Source of the DNA: Brassica napus
Taxonomy: Eukaryota > Streptophyta > Magnoliopsida > Brassicales > Brassicaceae
Reading direction: 5' to 3'
DNA length: 64,000 nucleotides
Assembly (NCBI RefSeq): GCF_020379485.1
Contig: NC_063449.1
Span: forward strand, 38,809,473-38,873,472
Part shown: piece by piece, positions 1 to 12,226 of the stretch
How positions within the stretch are numbered: the stretch's first letter is position 1
Layout of the letters: each line of letters begins with the position of its first letter
Notes under the pieces: generated by a model
The model's database searches: none
Told to the model about the DNA's origin: nothing
What the model saw: only the letters and a program-made list of their open reading frames with translations
Position numbers and translations under genes: made by a program

Positions 1-83
1 CTTCTCTCTCTTTTTCTCCTTTCTCTCTTTTGTCTCTCTCTCTAAACTCTATTATTGTGAGTCTACAGTGCAAAGGGTCATGA

Positions 84-982
<899 letters not shown>

Positions 983-2076
983 TTTGAACGTTACCGAGAC
1001 AATCTATTTATTCATTCTCAAAAGAAGGATTTTTTAGGCTATTCACACATATTGAAAATACAATAAATGTTTATAATCAAATTTATCATTTATTTTATTA
1101 TACAATTTTTATAACTATCAACCAATGGTATTTAGTCAAATCAAATATTCTCATTAATATTTCTTAAAAGTATACAAAAATACTTTATAAGTATAAGAAA
1201 TTTATTTTATGGAACAAAAAAAAATATTAAAAATTTGTATATTTTGGAACTGAGAAAGTACTGAATAGCTCAATTTTTACTATTCGTTCTTTGATGACTT
1301 GCTCTATCTAATTTAGTTTTGGAACAAAGTTACTACTGAGTACTAGACTCGAATATAGAACTATAACATAAGATTGATCTTATAGCTATCCATCAAACCC
1401 AAAACCGAAGAAATTATCTGAAGTACACCTCTATATGAATAAATAAAGCGAAGTTAGTGTCTTTGTAAGGGAAAATGTTTTAAATAGTCACATTATTTTA
1501 AAATACTATCACTATCCTTATATGAGAGGCAAATGATAAAGGCATCAGACCTCTAGCTGAACTACATGGGAACACGCATCGACATATTTCATTCAAAGGG
1601 GGGCAAATCACACCAACAAGAAAGAAATAAGCAACCAAACTAGTTGGCCTAAGATTCCTAACTAAACAGAGCTCCAAGGTCAAGTGGAAAATCTCAAAAG
1701 CTGCACAAACCAAAAAATTATGAAATTTACAAACCAGAAGTGTTCATTGCGAGTAGTTCATTGAAATGGATGCCAGCCAAACTATGAAGCGTCCTGTACC
1801 AAAACCAATTGTGGACTTCAAGATTGATCTTATAGCTATCCATCAAACCAAAAACCGAGAGAAATATCCGCGTGAATGAATTTCTGATCTATTTCCCAAA
1901 ACCCGTTAAACTAGTTCTCAGCTTACTTTATTTGCAAGCTCTTGAGCTCAAACATTTTTAAACAAGATTACAACGACCAAGAGAGACATCTGAAACGCAG
2001 AAGACATATCTAGCCATCCAAGAATGCCAGAGACATCATATTACCGTGCACCAAGAAGCATGAGGATCTTCATTTT
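983..2076. other. Intergenic, no gene; short internal duplication
   Basis: No coding sequence is supported. A stretch of about 35 bp (AGATTGATCTTATAGCTATC and following bases) occurs at about 1371-1410 and again at about 1822-1861, with similar flanks. This suggests a small local duplication or two remnants of the same repeat. The rest is AT-rich. Confidence 0.6.
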
Positions 2077-2430
2077 TGTCAACTTAACTCCCAACCGCCC
2101 ACGGTTAATGGGTCACCCACGCCCGTTCACTCGGCTCATGAGCCCCAACCCATCTGACGGGCAGTGCATTGATTTTCCAGGGTCTAAAAAACTTGTTTAC
2201 TGATCCTGCAATCATCACATGACTGTTCTCCGTGCTTTGCCCTCACTCACACGGTATCGCGAATCACTTCCCGATAGGTCGCCAATCATTCCAGTACTCC
2301 AGCTCAAGCACGTTTAACTCTGGAGTTCTAAACGGATGTGTGACGGAAAAAATAAGTCAACTTTGGTGACATATGTAGTAAAATCAATTAATCTTAAGTA
2401 TTTACATATATCACAACTCGAGATGTTACA
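2077..2430 (-). mobile_element. Cassandra-like TRIM LTR with 5S rRNA-derived domain (solo or fragment)
   Basis: Read on the minus strand, the segment starts TGTAACATCT at 2430. At about 2335-2260 it contains a run resembling the internal promoter half of plant 5S rRNA (AGAACTCCAGAGTTAAACGT, then GTGCTTGAGC and GGGAAGT in the same order as 5S rRNA). Cassandra terminal-repeat retrotransposons are known to carry a 5S rRNA-like sequence in their LTRs and to start TGTAACA. Only one LTR-like copy is visible and no internal domain or partner LTR was found, so a solo LTR or fragment is likely. The left end (a CA near 2077) is a guess, and no target duplication was identified. Confidence 0.55.
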
Positions 2431-2727
2431 TTAACATTTCTGGATGCATTCAAACTTAGAGACAATTTTTTATAACAGCCTGATAACTAAACCAGAAATG
2501 TTTTGGATCATAGATTAATATGGTTCGTCCAGGTTCAATGAGATTTAACGGATCTATTAAGTTCAATTAAAGAATAAAAGTACAATAAAATCTAAATGTT
2601 TCGGTAAATTACAATTATTTGTACTAAACATTACATATGTTTATTCAAAAATAATTTTATAATCGAAACAATAAATACCAGATTTCTAATCATCTCACTC
2701 GTAAGGATTTTCCATGAGAGATGATAT

Positions 2728-4983
2728 TTAGTGCTTAATGCCAATAGTATTGTCATCATTAATAACCAAACTTTTAGCGATGTTTCTTAGCTTATGTTTA
2801 AGAATCTTTCCGTTGCCGTTCTTAGGTAGTTCTCCCATGAACACAACCCTCTTCGGACACATAAAATGAGGCAGATTCTCACGGCAATACTTAATCAAAT
2901 CACCTTCTCTTGTCATGAATTGATCATCACAGTCTCCTTGACCAGTCTTACGCTTTTCTAGAACAACGAACGCACAAGGGGTTTCACCCCACATAGGGTG
3001 AGGCATGGCCACAACAGCGGCCTCGAGCACCTTCTTATATTTGTAAAGAACATTCTCAACTTCAATACTGTTGATGTTTTCACCTCCCGATATGATAATA
3101 TCTTTGGACCGATCTTTGATCTGTATGTGACCATCCGGGTGGATCACACCTATGTCTCCTGTGTTGAGCCATCCGTGTTTAAACGCTTCAGATGTAGCTT
3201 TCGGATTCTTTAGATACCCTTTCATTATGCTGCTTCCTTTCATGACAATTTCTCCCATTGTCTTCCCATCGCGTGGGACACTCTCCTGGGTTTTCTTGTT
3301 CTTTACGTCAACGTCAGCTAGGGCTAAGATGCCTACCCCTTGTCTTGCTTTCATCTCCATCTGTTGCTTCTCTGGAAGTCTGTTTTAATTGAGTTATATA
3401 AATGTTAAATCAACCTTAATAACATTTAACATGGTTGTATGTTCAAAATAACTTCATCATTTCACTTTTCTTTTTTAATTTCAATCCTTTTGAAAAGTGA
3501 AATTTTTCCTTTTTTAGTAGATGTGAACAAAAGGAAAATCTGATGCTGTAAATAGAGTTATAAATTTGTATTATTACCTGCTCCACTCGTCATGCCACTC
3601 ACAAAAGAGAACAGCACCAGTGGCCTCCGTGAGCCCATAGACATGCAGCACTTGAAACCCGAGCCGCTGAACTTTCTCCACAAGGGCAGCAGGTGGCGAT
3701 GAACCTCCGGTCAAAACCTGAACCGGCGTGGACCGTTGTGACATGTCAAGTGGATTTCCTTGAAGCAGAATGTTTAAGACTGTAGGAACACAACACATAT
3801 GCGTCACGCCGTGCAATTCTATGTTCTTATAAATCTCCGGGGCAGACACATGCCTGATACACACGTTGGTGCCCCCACGTGCTGCCACTGACCACGTGAG
3901 ATTCCATCCATTGCAATGAAACATAGGCAGAGTCCAAAGGTAGACCGGGAAGGTCCCTATTTCCCAGCCCATAATCACGCTCAGAGCGTTCAAATACACT
4001 CCACGGTGGCTAACCACAACACCTTTTGGTTCGCTCGTGGTACCCGATGTATAGTTTAACGAGATCGGATCATGCTCGTTTTGAATACGGAACATACGTG
4101 CAACCGAGGAGGACGAAGGTTCTCCCCTACGGATGAGCTCTTCGTAGTCTAACTGATCATGGGACGAAATCCTTTTAGGGCGATCGGGCTCGTCAATGAA
4201 TATGACCAGCAGGTTTCGCTGCTCTTCATCTGGTAGTAGATGGAGCGTGGCTCTAGCTAAGGTCTCAAGGTTGCGGTCTACGAATAATATCTTGGGCTGT
4301 GCGTGGCGGAAGATTGCGGCGATGGATTTTGCGTCGAGGCGGGTGTTGATAGGGTTTAGGACAGCTCCAGCCATGGGAACAGCGAAGTGCATCTCATATA
4401 TGGCCGGTATGTTTGGGGCCAGAACGGATACCTAAACACATATTTTAATGTCATGTCTCATATAAGTTAAAATGAATATAATTATTTCTTATATTCAGAT
4501 TTGGTTTCTAACGCATACTCTCTGTTCTTAAGATGTTTAGCTAGAAACACACATATTAAGAATTATTTTTTTTCTAGAAAATATCAATAAAATTATAAAT
4601 TAATAATATCCAACCAATTACAAAATAAACTATTAAAATATGATTGGGTACACAGTTTTTAAATATTTTATATATTGGAACATCAAAATTCTATAGAACA
4701 TCCTACATTTAGGAACAAAGGGATTACTATATACACTTTAAACAAAGCAAAAAGATTTGTTGGAGAGAGAGAGGAAGTGACATACGATATCATTCTTGGC
4801 GATGTTAAGAGATAGGAGAGAAGCAGCGAGACGACAGCAACGGCCATAGGTCTGTGGCCAAGTGAAACGAGTTTCTCCATAGATTATGGAAGTTCTATTT
4901 GGATAACATTCCGAAGCTCTCTTCAAGAACGTTATGGGCGTTAGAGGAGCGTTGTTTGCTTCACATAACGCCAGATTGTCCAT
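2728..4983 (-). CDS. Acyl-activating enzyme, BZO1/AAE11/AAE12 type (AMP-dependent acyl-CoA ligase)
   Basis: Three exons (4983-4786, 4431-3578, 3379-2728) give 567 residues in one frame with GT-AG introns. This is close to the roughly 570-580 aa of Arabidopsis clade-VI acyl-activating enzymes. The enzyme would form an acyl-adenylate from a carboxylic acid and ATP, then the CoA thioester. Visible signatures are the P-loop-like YTSGTTSEPKG, the HVYGLTEATG motif, the hinge region DRSKDIIISGGEN and the C-terminal lysine motif NGNGKILK. Position next to an ARK-type kinase and an At1g65900-like gene supports orthology with At1g65880 (benzoyl-CoA ligase BZO1) or At1g65890 (AAE12). Substrate cannot be read from sequence. 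The C-terminus is GIKH, so a canonical SKL/SRL peroxisomal signal is absent. A TATA box lies about 70 bp upstream of the ATG. Confidence 0.9.
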
Positions 4984-5050
4984 CTTGTTCTTAGTTTGTA
5001 TTTATATTTGTGTGTTTGTGTGAGGGAAGAGGGATTATACATGTAGATCT

Positions 5051-5088
5051 TATATAAGCGCGCGATCCCCCCCCCCCCCCCCCCCCCC
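5051..5088 (-). promoter_or_regulatory. TATA box and adjacent G22 tract of the acyl-activating enzyme gene
   Basis: On the minus strand a 22-base G run (5088-5067) is followed by GATCGCGCGC and then TTATATAAG at about 5058-5050. That is about 70 bp before the ATG at 4983, a suitable place for a core promoter. The homopolymer immediately upstream of the TATA box may be length-variable and could form a G-quadruplex. Confidence 0.55.
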
Positions 5089-5324
5089 AACCTCTCCCCT
5101 GAACATTTATGATGGAACATTAATTATGAAGGCAGAGTTAACCTGCATTAGGAAATAATTAATGCTCGATGATAAATGTTTTAACTAGAAATTTAAATAT
5201 ATAAAATTATTTAATCTTGAATTGGTACCTTTTATTAACATTAACTCAGAACATAAAATAAAAGCTAGAAAATCGATAAGATTAAGCTAATAGGAACACA
5301 GTGAGTTTCAAATAGAAGTTTATG

Positions 5325-5618
5325 AGGGTATTTCCAACTTTATTCCATTTTTTATTCTAAAATGAAATAAAATAGAGTATGAAGTAAAAAATGCTTCAAT
5401 TAAACTTCATAATAATTAAAACTTACTCTGTAAATGAAGTAATCTATTTTTTGTTTGTTTATTATTTCATTATGGAGCGAAAAATAGAGTTGTGTTGGAG
5501 CATTTTTACTTCATATTCTCTTTTACTCCGTTTTAGAGGAAAAATAGAGTTTTACTTTAGAGATTTTTTATTCCGTTTTAGAAGAAAAATGGAGTTTTAT
5601 ATTGGAGATGCTCTAAGT
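5325..5618. mobile_element. MITE-like element with imperfect terminal inverted repeats
   Basis: The left end (GAGGGTATTTCCAACTTTAT, then TCCATTTTTT) matches the reverse complement of the right end (GAGCATCTCCAATATAAAAC, then TCCATTTTT) with a few differences. Inside are several copies of a short unit containing TTTTAGAGGAAAAATAGAG. The GAGCATCTCCAA terminus is a recurrent Brassicaceae repeat end. No coding capacity is seen. Confidence 0.5.
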
Positions 5619-7127
5619 ACATGCCAGACGTGAACATTTTCTAATTTTGTAAGACCGATGAAAACTGAAGATGAGAAGGAAAGAGGTTCGAAGAGATTGA
5701 GAGAAAAAAAAACGACCATGAGGACTTCCTGATGAAATGCTAAATTTTTTGGTTCTCTTCCCCATTTTTTCGTTATTTCAAGAAAAAAAAACAGGAATTA
5801 TGAACCATATACTGGACCAGAAATATGATCTGGTCCGCAAACCTAGGACACCAAAATTTCAAATTGGACAGTTTCCCTAACAATTTGTCCACTCCTACAT
5901 ACAACCTTGATAAAGATAAATTCATTTAAAAAAAAAAAACTCAAGATGTTTTCCCATACAACCGTGGAGTGTCCATACAATTCATTTATTGTTTGAATCG
6001 TTCACATGCCTTCCCGGTATGAACATTAAAACCATATACCGATATGGAACCCCGAAGTTCAACGTGAATAAAACAGTAGTATATGTTTTTCTAAACTAGT
6101 ACGCACTACAATGAAACATAAATTCATTACATTAACTACGGCATATCCACCATTCACTTCAAGAAAATAGACGATTCCTGATGGACATATCCGTCGGAAA
6201 CAAGCTATCGACAAAGTCGTTTCTTCATATATATCTCGTCGGGAACAAAAAATCCGTCATTTTAGAGCGATGGACACATCATATAAATAACTTATGTTGG
6301 CTTTTGAAAAATATCATGGTGTTAGCACTAAATTAACAATGATTAGCTTAAAATCATCGTTATCTGTTGATAAACTTATACAATGTTTACAACTCGTTTT
6401 AAATCCGCAGCGTGAAAATCAGATAATCCACAGTACCAAAATAGTCTTTACAACATAAAACAAGGACTATATTGTCGTTAAAAGTTGTTTGAAATAGGCG
6501 AACCAATTATGTCTCCAACATAAAACAATTTATTCGAAATATGCAAACCATGTTTGTACTTATAAGTAACATAAACCAAAACTTAAATGAAGACCATTAT
6601 AGTTGTATGTTGTTTCCGTAAAATACAACATATTTCACGTGTGATTACACAAGGAATTAAAACTGGCTATGAATAAACGTAGTTTATCAAATATTGTCAT
6701 ATCAGAAATCTTAAAAAGTTTGAAATCGCTAACAATGCAATCCAATAAGATGTTCTATGTTTCTTGAGCGGAGTGGAGAGGGAGGGGGAAGACCAGAGAA
6801 CCGTGAAGGTATAAAACATCATCCGCAAGCTGGAATGGTAGGAGCTAACGGCAATGATGCGTCTCTATCACACATATCCGAACTAATGTCTATGACTCCT
6901 TCGCCCTGCCATGTTTATTTTATGAGGGTAAGAGATTATGCAACTTTAAGCCAAAAACAATTAAAATAACCTAAAATAATATGTACTTGAATTCAATTTC
7001 AGGTCATTCGGTTACATATGGATTTTGTGATCGGCCACTGGCCCTCTGTTTGTAATGCACCAGGCCCTAATTTAAGCTGATTCTCATAAATGCTAATAAA
7101 ATATGACAGGTTTGGGGGGCAGTTCCT
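5619..7127. other. Intergenic, AT-rich, no supported gene
   Basis: I see no exon set with splice sites or recognisable protein similarity. A 70-codon open frame at 6757-6969 lies in a locally GC-richer patch but has no familiar motif and no good splice context. Old TE debris is likely but could not be assigned. Confidence 0.5.
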
Positions 7128-7135
7128 GATAGAGT

Positions 7136-7301
7136 CAGGGGTGGACGTATTAAGGGACGTACCGAGTTACGTGCCCCCGTCTCATTCTTCTTTTTCAAGT
7201 AATTAAGGTTAATCAAATGACAGTGCCTCCTACCTAATTATAAAACATAGTGAAAAAAAAAGATATGCCCCCGGTTAAATACAGATCTAGATCTGCCCCT
7301 G
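7136..7301. mobile_element. hAT-type MITE, 166 bp, with 8-bp target duplication
   Basis: The element starts CAGGGGTGGA and ends with the inverted counterpart (CTGCCCCTG). It is flanked by identical 8-bp copies GATAGAGT at 7128-7135 and 7302-7309. CAGGG ends and 8-bp duplications are the signature of non-autonomous hAT elements. No ORF is present. Confidence 0.75.
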
Positions 7302-7733
7302 GATAGAGTCAACTATATACAGGATAGGTGGACACGCCATGTCTTTCCTCTAAGACTAGACCAGCTATAGTTTTGGTCCACCATAATTTTTCTCGCTTGT
7401 ATGGCCGTATAGTTTTAAATTCATTTTTGTTTTTATTTTTCAAAAAAAAAATCAGTATATCCATGGAAAACTGCTGTTCCAAAGAAAAAAAGTTAGTAGA
7501 AAATTTTGTAACTAATTCTTTACCTAAAAGAAGAGAGTTACTAGGCCGTAATTCAGACTGATCTTTAGGACATGATAGGCTATATTTTCTTACTATTTTT
7601 TTAACTACTCAAGACGTTGATAATAGTCTAACTATAATTGAAATCGTAGTAGAACGACTCAAATACCTTCCCTCAACTAAACTGGTGTAATCCTTCAAAA
7701 ACTCACCATAAGTTGGTATTTTATAACCAATTT

Positions 7734-10248
7734 TTAAAATACCAGTTTTAGATTATTTATATTAAAAACTGAAGTTTTTGTTTCCAACCATTCAAAGACC
7801 TTCGTTACCTTGGCAATATTTCTAAAATAGGAGGTTGTGTAGTTTCCAGTTGGAAACAAGGCTTCAATCATGTCAGCCAGTACAAGGTTTGGTTGCGATA
7901 TTGCTCCGTCATGCCAGTCTTCTCATTATCAAAACACAAGACAGGGTTTCAGCTAAAATCAATAGAAACTAAACAATGTCTAACACTTTCTTACCAAGAG
8001 TTGTTCCCTTTCTAACTCTTTTGTCATATCTCCAGATGCTCTGATTAAACGCAAAACATGAGTTATCCTCCAGGTTTATGTTATCCAAGAATGTTTTCTT
8101 TGTGTAGTTCTGAGGTTCGGACGATAGCGTCTCATCGATCACCGCATCCACAGTCTGTTAAATATATTTTATTTTTAGTCTAAGAAAAAGAGTTTCTCTG
8201 GTCATCAGGAAAATAAAAGCAGACACGCTTACGCATAAAATAGCATGGAGTGCTTCCAAATCATCAGGATCAGAGACATTGTAAGTGATCTTGTTTATAG
8301 ATTTGTCGATATTCTCACCACCCGCATCTTCTACAAACTGTTTTAATTGTGTGCATAATGTTCAGTTTGATAGGTGTTTCCAAATTTTCACATGAAGAAT
8401 TGAAAGTGCGGAAAGCTTAACTGCATACCTTTAGCTTATGTGGTTCCTTTGTAAAACACCAAACACCTCCCTTCAAGATGAAATGTAATTGCTGTTAGTA
8501 TAAAACCATAAATACACAATTCTCTTTGAATTATACAAAACAGGACCCTAATTCTTCAAACATGACTCCTGATTACATTTTCCTTAGAAATGGTTTTTAA
8601 TATGTACATAAACCACGAACCAAGGCCGGTCAGCCAAGTGAAACATTTGACTATACTTCGAAAAATTTTGAAGAAAATTAAGTAGAGAAAAAGTCTCCAA
8701 ATTTTTGAAAAAAAGATTATTAAAACTTTTACTAAATCGTCTATAACCTCGAAAACTTCAAGACCGGTCTTGCATAAACCCCAAATCATTCTTCTTCTTT
8801 TTTAACACTAAAAGATTAGATTATTATTAAAATGAGGATTACACAAGATTTAAACTAAAGCCAGCTAGTTATCAAAACTCCCGGAGTCATAAGCCAGCGG
8901 AAGAAGAACCCCAAATTCTTGTAAACAAAGTTTATAGCATAAATATACGTAGGCGATAAAAATTGCTTAAACCTCAAGATAGTTTGGAACTGTCCCCATA
9001 AGAAAGTATAAAAAAAGATTTCATACATTTTTATCGTACTCCATCCAGGCTACAATAGGTTTGAAGGATGTGGTCCTTTTAGCTGCCATTTGAGACAAGC
9101 AAGTATAGCTTGCTTTGACCTGCAAGGCTCCATAACAAACTTTATAGACAACAAGTGTTGGTGGTAGGCATATTTTGTAAAGAGAAGTGCGGATTATCAC
9201 TAACCGCATCATAGACTTGGTTGGCTTTAGTTTCAAGATTGGCAAAAGCACCAAGGAATTTAATCCACTCGGCTCGCTAATTCAAGAATACAAGACCAGC
9301 ATAATTTCAGATCAAAATGTGAAAAGTTTCACGTTTGGTTAAATCTAGATATATTCAAAGGTAATAATAATTAATTAGGCACCTGAAGAGGTGTGCCTTC
9401 GCTGAGTGGAAAAAAGTTTGCAAAATTGCATGTCTGAAGTTGATCAGTATCACTGATGAAATGCGCTGCAAATTGAGACACTTCTTCTGCACCTTTTTCA
9501 AACTTAACTACTTCCCCTGCCTCAAGCAGTTTCAGAACACACGGTGAAGCCACGGCGTCTGATGTTATTCCCTTCAAGCTCCCTAGTAATCCAAGTAGCT
9601 GCGGATATAACCATAACATTTGTTTTTATAAACATCCTTACAAAATTACATTTTTGGCCCATCCTAAAGCGTGATCCTAAAGTCGTTGATTTAACAAAAC
9701 CCAAAACTTTAAATTAGGTAGAAAAAAGTGCTTGCCTCAAAGAAAGAAACCGGAATGCCTCCTGAATAAGAAAAAAAAAAGAGAGATCTTAAAAGGCAGG
9801 CCCGTTTTAAACAGAGGAAAGAAAGCAGGGGAAAATAACAGAGCATACCTTGAGAAGATTGAGTGTCTACTGAGTAGTTAAGAAGTGGAATCACATACGA
9901 CTTTATCCTGGAAGTACAATACTTTGTCCGAACCGCCATTCTAGAAGTGTTCTACAGATATTACTTTTTTCTTTTCAGTCACAAATGATACATTTAGCAA
10001 CAAAAAAGAAAGACAATATGATGAGAAAATGCAAGAACCTGAATAAGGAGATAACTCTTGCCATCAATAGCATTTTTGATGACTTTGAAGGTTTGTCCAT
10101 AATATATATGGAAATTATCAGCATCTTCTACCTTTGAAATGCTTCCCACTTTTACATTGTTGGAAGCTCCGTTTGATTCTCTGGCCACCATGCACAACAA
10201 TACTAACAATAGTACCACAGGCCAAGAACAAAAAGGTGATGAAGACAT
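7734..10248 (-). CDS. Secreted plant-specific protein, At1g65900-like (function unknown)
   Basis: Ten exons join in phase: 10248-10039, 9951-9849, 9761-9736, 9598-9383, 9276-9205, 9119-9027, 8470-8429, 8337-8233, 8154-7995 and 7918-7809. The last reads through to a stop at 7734-7736, giving about 403 aa. The start is the ATG at 10248, which opens a signal peptide ([18 protein letters not shown]), so the product should enter the secretory pathway. No enzymatic motif is recognised; conserved-looking blocks are [12 protein letters not shown] and [20 protein letters not shown]. The 26-bp exon 9761-9736 is followed by a GC (not GT) donor (GAG|GCAAGC). A GT donor at 7808 could lead to an alternative last exon that I did not find, so the last 24 residues are uncertain. 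Position between the acyl-activating enzyme and cICDH genes suggests the At1g65900 orthologue. Confidence 0.75.
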
Positions 10249-10705
10249 CACTGTTAATTAGGCCAGGTGATGAAAAAAGAAGATAAAATCAACTAAACTC
10301 TTTTGGAATTTAGATTGGTTCTCCTTGATGTTTGTAGTCGGAGAGAAAAGGAGAAATATTGTTTTATTTTTACCTTTTTTTCTTGGTAATAATTACTTTG
10401 TATATGCTGCAAATTCTGTTGGAATGTACGTTTTGTTTTTTAGTATGATTTTAAAACAATTCTAGAATTCAGATGGAATATTTGCGTTACTCCACTTCCC
10501 TGAGAGTAAATTTATATGCAACCACTATTATTTTATAAACACAAGTACCATGCTACATTCTTCATTTCATACCTTTTTCTTTATCTTAATTTAATGACTA
10601 TTTATGTGGCCAATTTTATTATCTCTCCTATATATAGAAGTTCCAATGAGACTAAACGGGGGTGTCAAGGTTTCCAAGTAGGGTTCATCTAGAATGTTAG
10701 AGTTT
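10249..10705. other. Upstream intergenic region of the At1g65900-like gene
   Basis: AT-rich sequence before the next TE. It should contain the promoter of the leftward gene, but no confident core element was identified. Confidence 0.4.
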
Positions 10706-10900
10706 CATTATCCACGGTTTTTTAGGGCGGGGTTCTTAGGTAAATATAAGAATCTGTTTCTTAATTTTCAACTAAAAAGTTAAGAAACTGTTTCTTAAAA
10801 TAGTATTTTAAGAAACAGTTTCTTAACTTTTTAGTTGAAAATTAAAAAACAATTTCTTATATTTTCCTAAGAATTCCTCTCTAAGAAACCGTGGATAATG
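10706..10900. mobile_element. Hairpin (foldback) MITE, 195 bp
   Basis: Almost the whole 195 bp is a self-complementary palindrome centred near 10802. The ends are CATTATCCACGGTTTTTTAG and its counterpart CTAAGAAACCGTGGATAATG. Inner arms carry AAGAAACTGTTTCTTAA repeats in inverted order. Arms are about 95 bp and nearly perfect. There is no coding capacity. Such elements can yield small-RNA hairpins when transcribed. Confidence 0.75.
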
Positions 10901-10992
10901 ATGGTCTTACAGATCTCAGGGTGAGATTTGGTTTGAAATGAGACTTAAGTCATTTTCAAGACAATGTGTCATATAATCTCATATCGCAGATG

Positions 10993-12210
10993 AGGTGACG
11001 GCGGACTATGTGGCCGGCGGCATCGTCTGGAGAGATCGCGATCTCGTCGTCGGCTTCGGTGAGCGCGGTTTTGGCGAGGGACTGTGATTGAGATTTTTTA
11101 GTGGTGGCTCGGGCTCGAGCGAGGAGGTGAGAGGCTTGGATGAGCTGACGCTGGGTTTGGAGTGTGGCTCGGTGTTTGGATCGGAACTTGGTTAGGCCTT
11201 GTTGAGAGAGGTGAGTGCCTTGTCGGAGCTCTGGATTGGAGCCATCATCCAAGGTGGTTTCCTCGTTTGGAGGGACGACGCGCTCGCGTGGAGGCCGTGG
11301 CGTGAGAAGATCGGATTGCATGTTCGAATTGTGGTTCCGGGAGATGGAGGCTACCACAGATCCGTCGCCGCCGGCTTTTCTCCGGGGGGTGGAGGCTCCT
11401 TCAGCTCCGCCGACGCCGGTTCAAGTTCCCGGGAAGGGAGTCTTCCATAGATTTACCTTCGCCGGTTTGGTGACGGAGTGCGGATGCTTTCATAGATCCG
11501 CGCTGCCGATGAGAAACCCAAAGCTTTTGGGTCAAGGTTACTATGGTTCGTTTAGTGCGAAGCTAGAAGTGGTTACTGTCTAGGTGGTTCTGGGTCAGGG
11601 CGAAGGAGTTCTCGTTTTGATGATGAAGCTTTCCGCCGAGGTGAAGTCGGTCAAGTCAACAATTACGTGGTTCTCGATGCGCGCGTCTAGGGTTTTAAGC
11701 GGTTCAAAGGCGGAGGTGATCTCGTGTTTCGATTAATCTCTTCCGCGTGTTGACAGTGCGGGTAGAACGATGATTTCTCTAGTGGTTGGAAGTTTGGTTG
11801 TGTCGGGGGAGATCTCGATGGTTTGAGAAAGACCTCCGACATGATGTAAAAGCAAGGAAAATAGGTGGTTTCGGCGGAGGCTCTGCGGGTATCTGAGCTC
11901 CGGCGAAACGAGCGGTCCGGCGATCTCTTCCGGTTTCTTCCGGAGTCGATGAAGGGCAAGTTGAGGCGGAGAAACGCATGCCGGTCTGAATGGTGTAGAT
12001 CATCCCACGTGTCTCTTCCTCTGCTTCCTTGTTTCTCTCGTGGGCCTTGATCGTCCGGTTTTGTAAGGTTGAGCTGAGGGGCCGTCTAAGTTGTTTGGGG
12101 CTTCGGCTGTATGTTGTAGCCCGTTTATGTATGGGCTTTTGGTGTTTCTGTTGTATCTGGGCGTGGTCCATTTGTTTTTAATAATATAAACATGATGGAA
12201 AAAAAAAAAA
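10993..12210 (+). mobile_element. GC-rich non-coding retroposon (Sadhu-like or LINE-derived) with poly(A) and 16-bp target duplication
   Basis: A block of about 1.2 kb, distinctly GC-richer than its surroundings, ends in a run of A (about 12199-12210). It is flanked by identical 16-bp copies TCTCATATCGCAGATG at 10977-10992 and 12211-12226. This is the hallmark of target-primed reverse transcription. No reverse transcriptase, RNA-binding or other protein is encoded on either strand; open frames here are short and composition-driven. Size, lack of coding capacity, A-tail and long target duplication match what is known of Sadhu retroposons of Brassicaceae. An internally deleted LINE (5' UTR joined to 3' UTR) or a retrocopied non-coding transcript are alternatives. 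Confidence 0.7.
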
Positions 12211-12226
12211 TCTCATATCGCAGATG

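Noticed and set aside
1498..1713. 71-codon minus-strand open frame with hydrophobic start
   Set aside because: No motif, no splice partners and no upstream promoter signal; it lies between the kinase remnant and the Cassandra-like LTR.
6757..6969. 70-codon plus-strand frame in a GC-richer patch
   Set aside because: Low-complexity Gly/Arg start from a purine run, no recognisable domain and no flanking splice sites.
8556..8789. 77-codon minus-strand frame
   Set aside because: It falls in the 556-bp intron between exons 9119-9027 and 8470-8429 of the secreted-protein gene, which join in phase without it.
8968..8984. Possible 17-bp micro-exon in the same intron
   Set aside because: Including it breaks the reading frame of the next exon (WCFTKEPHK), whereas skipping it keeps phase 0.
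11215..12171. Several 80-130-codon frames on both strands
   Set aside because: They lie wholly inside the GC-rich retroposon, overlap each other on both strands and show no protein similarity; they reflect composition.
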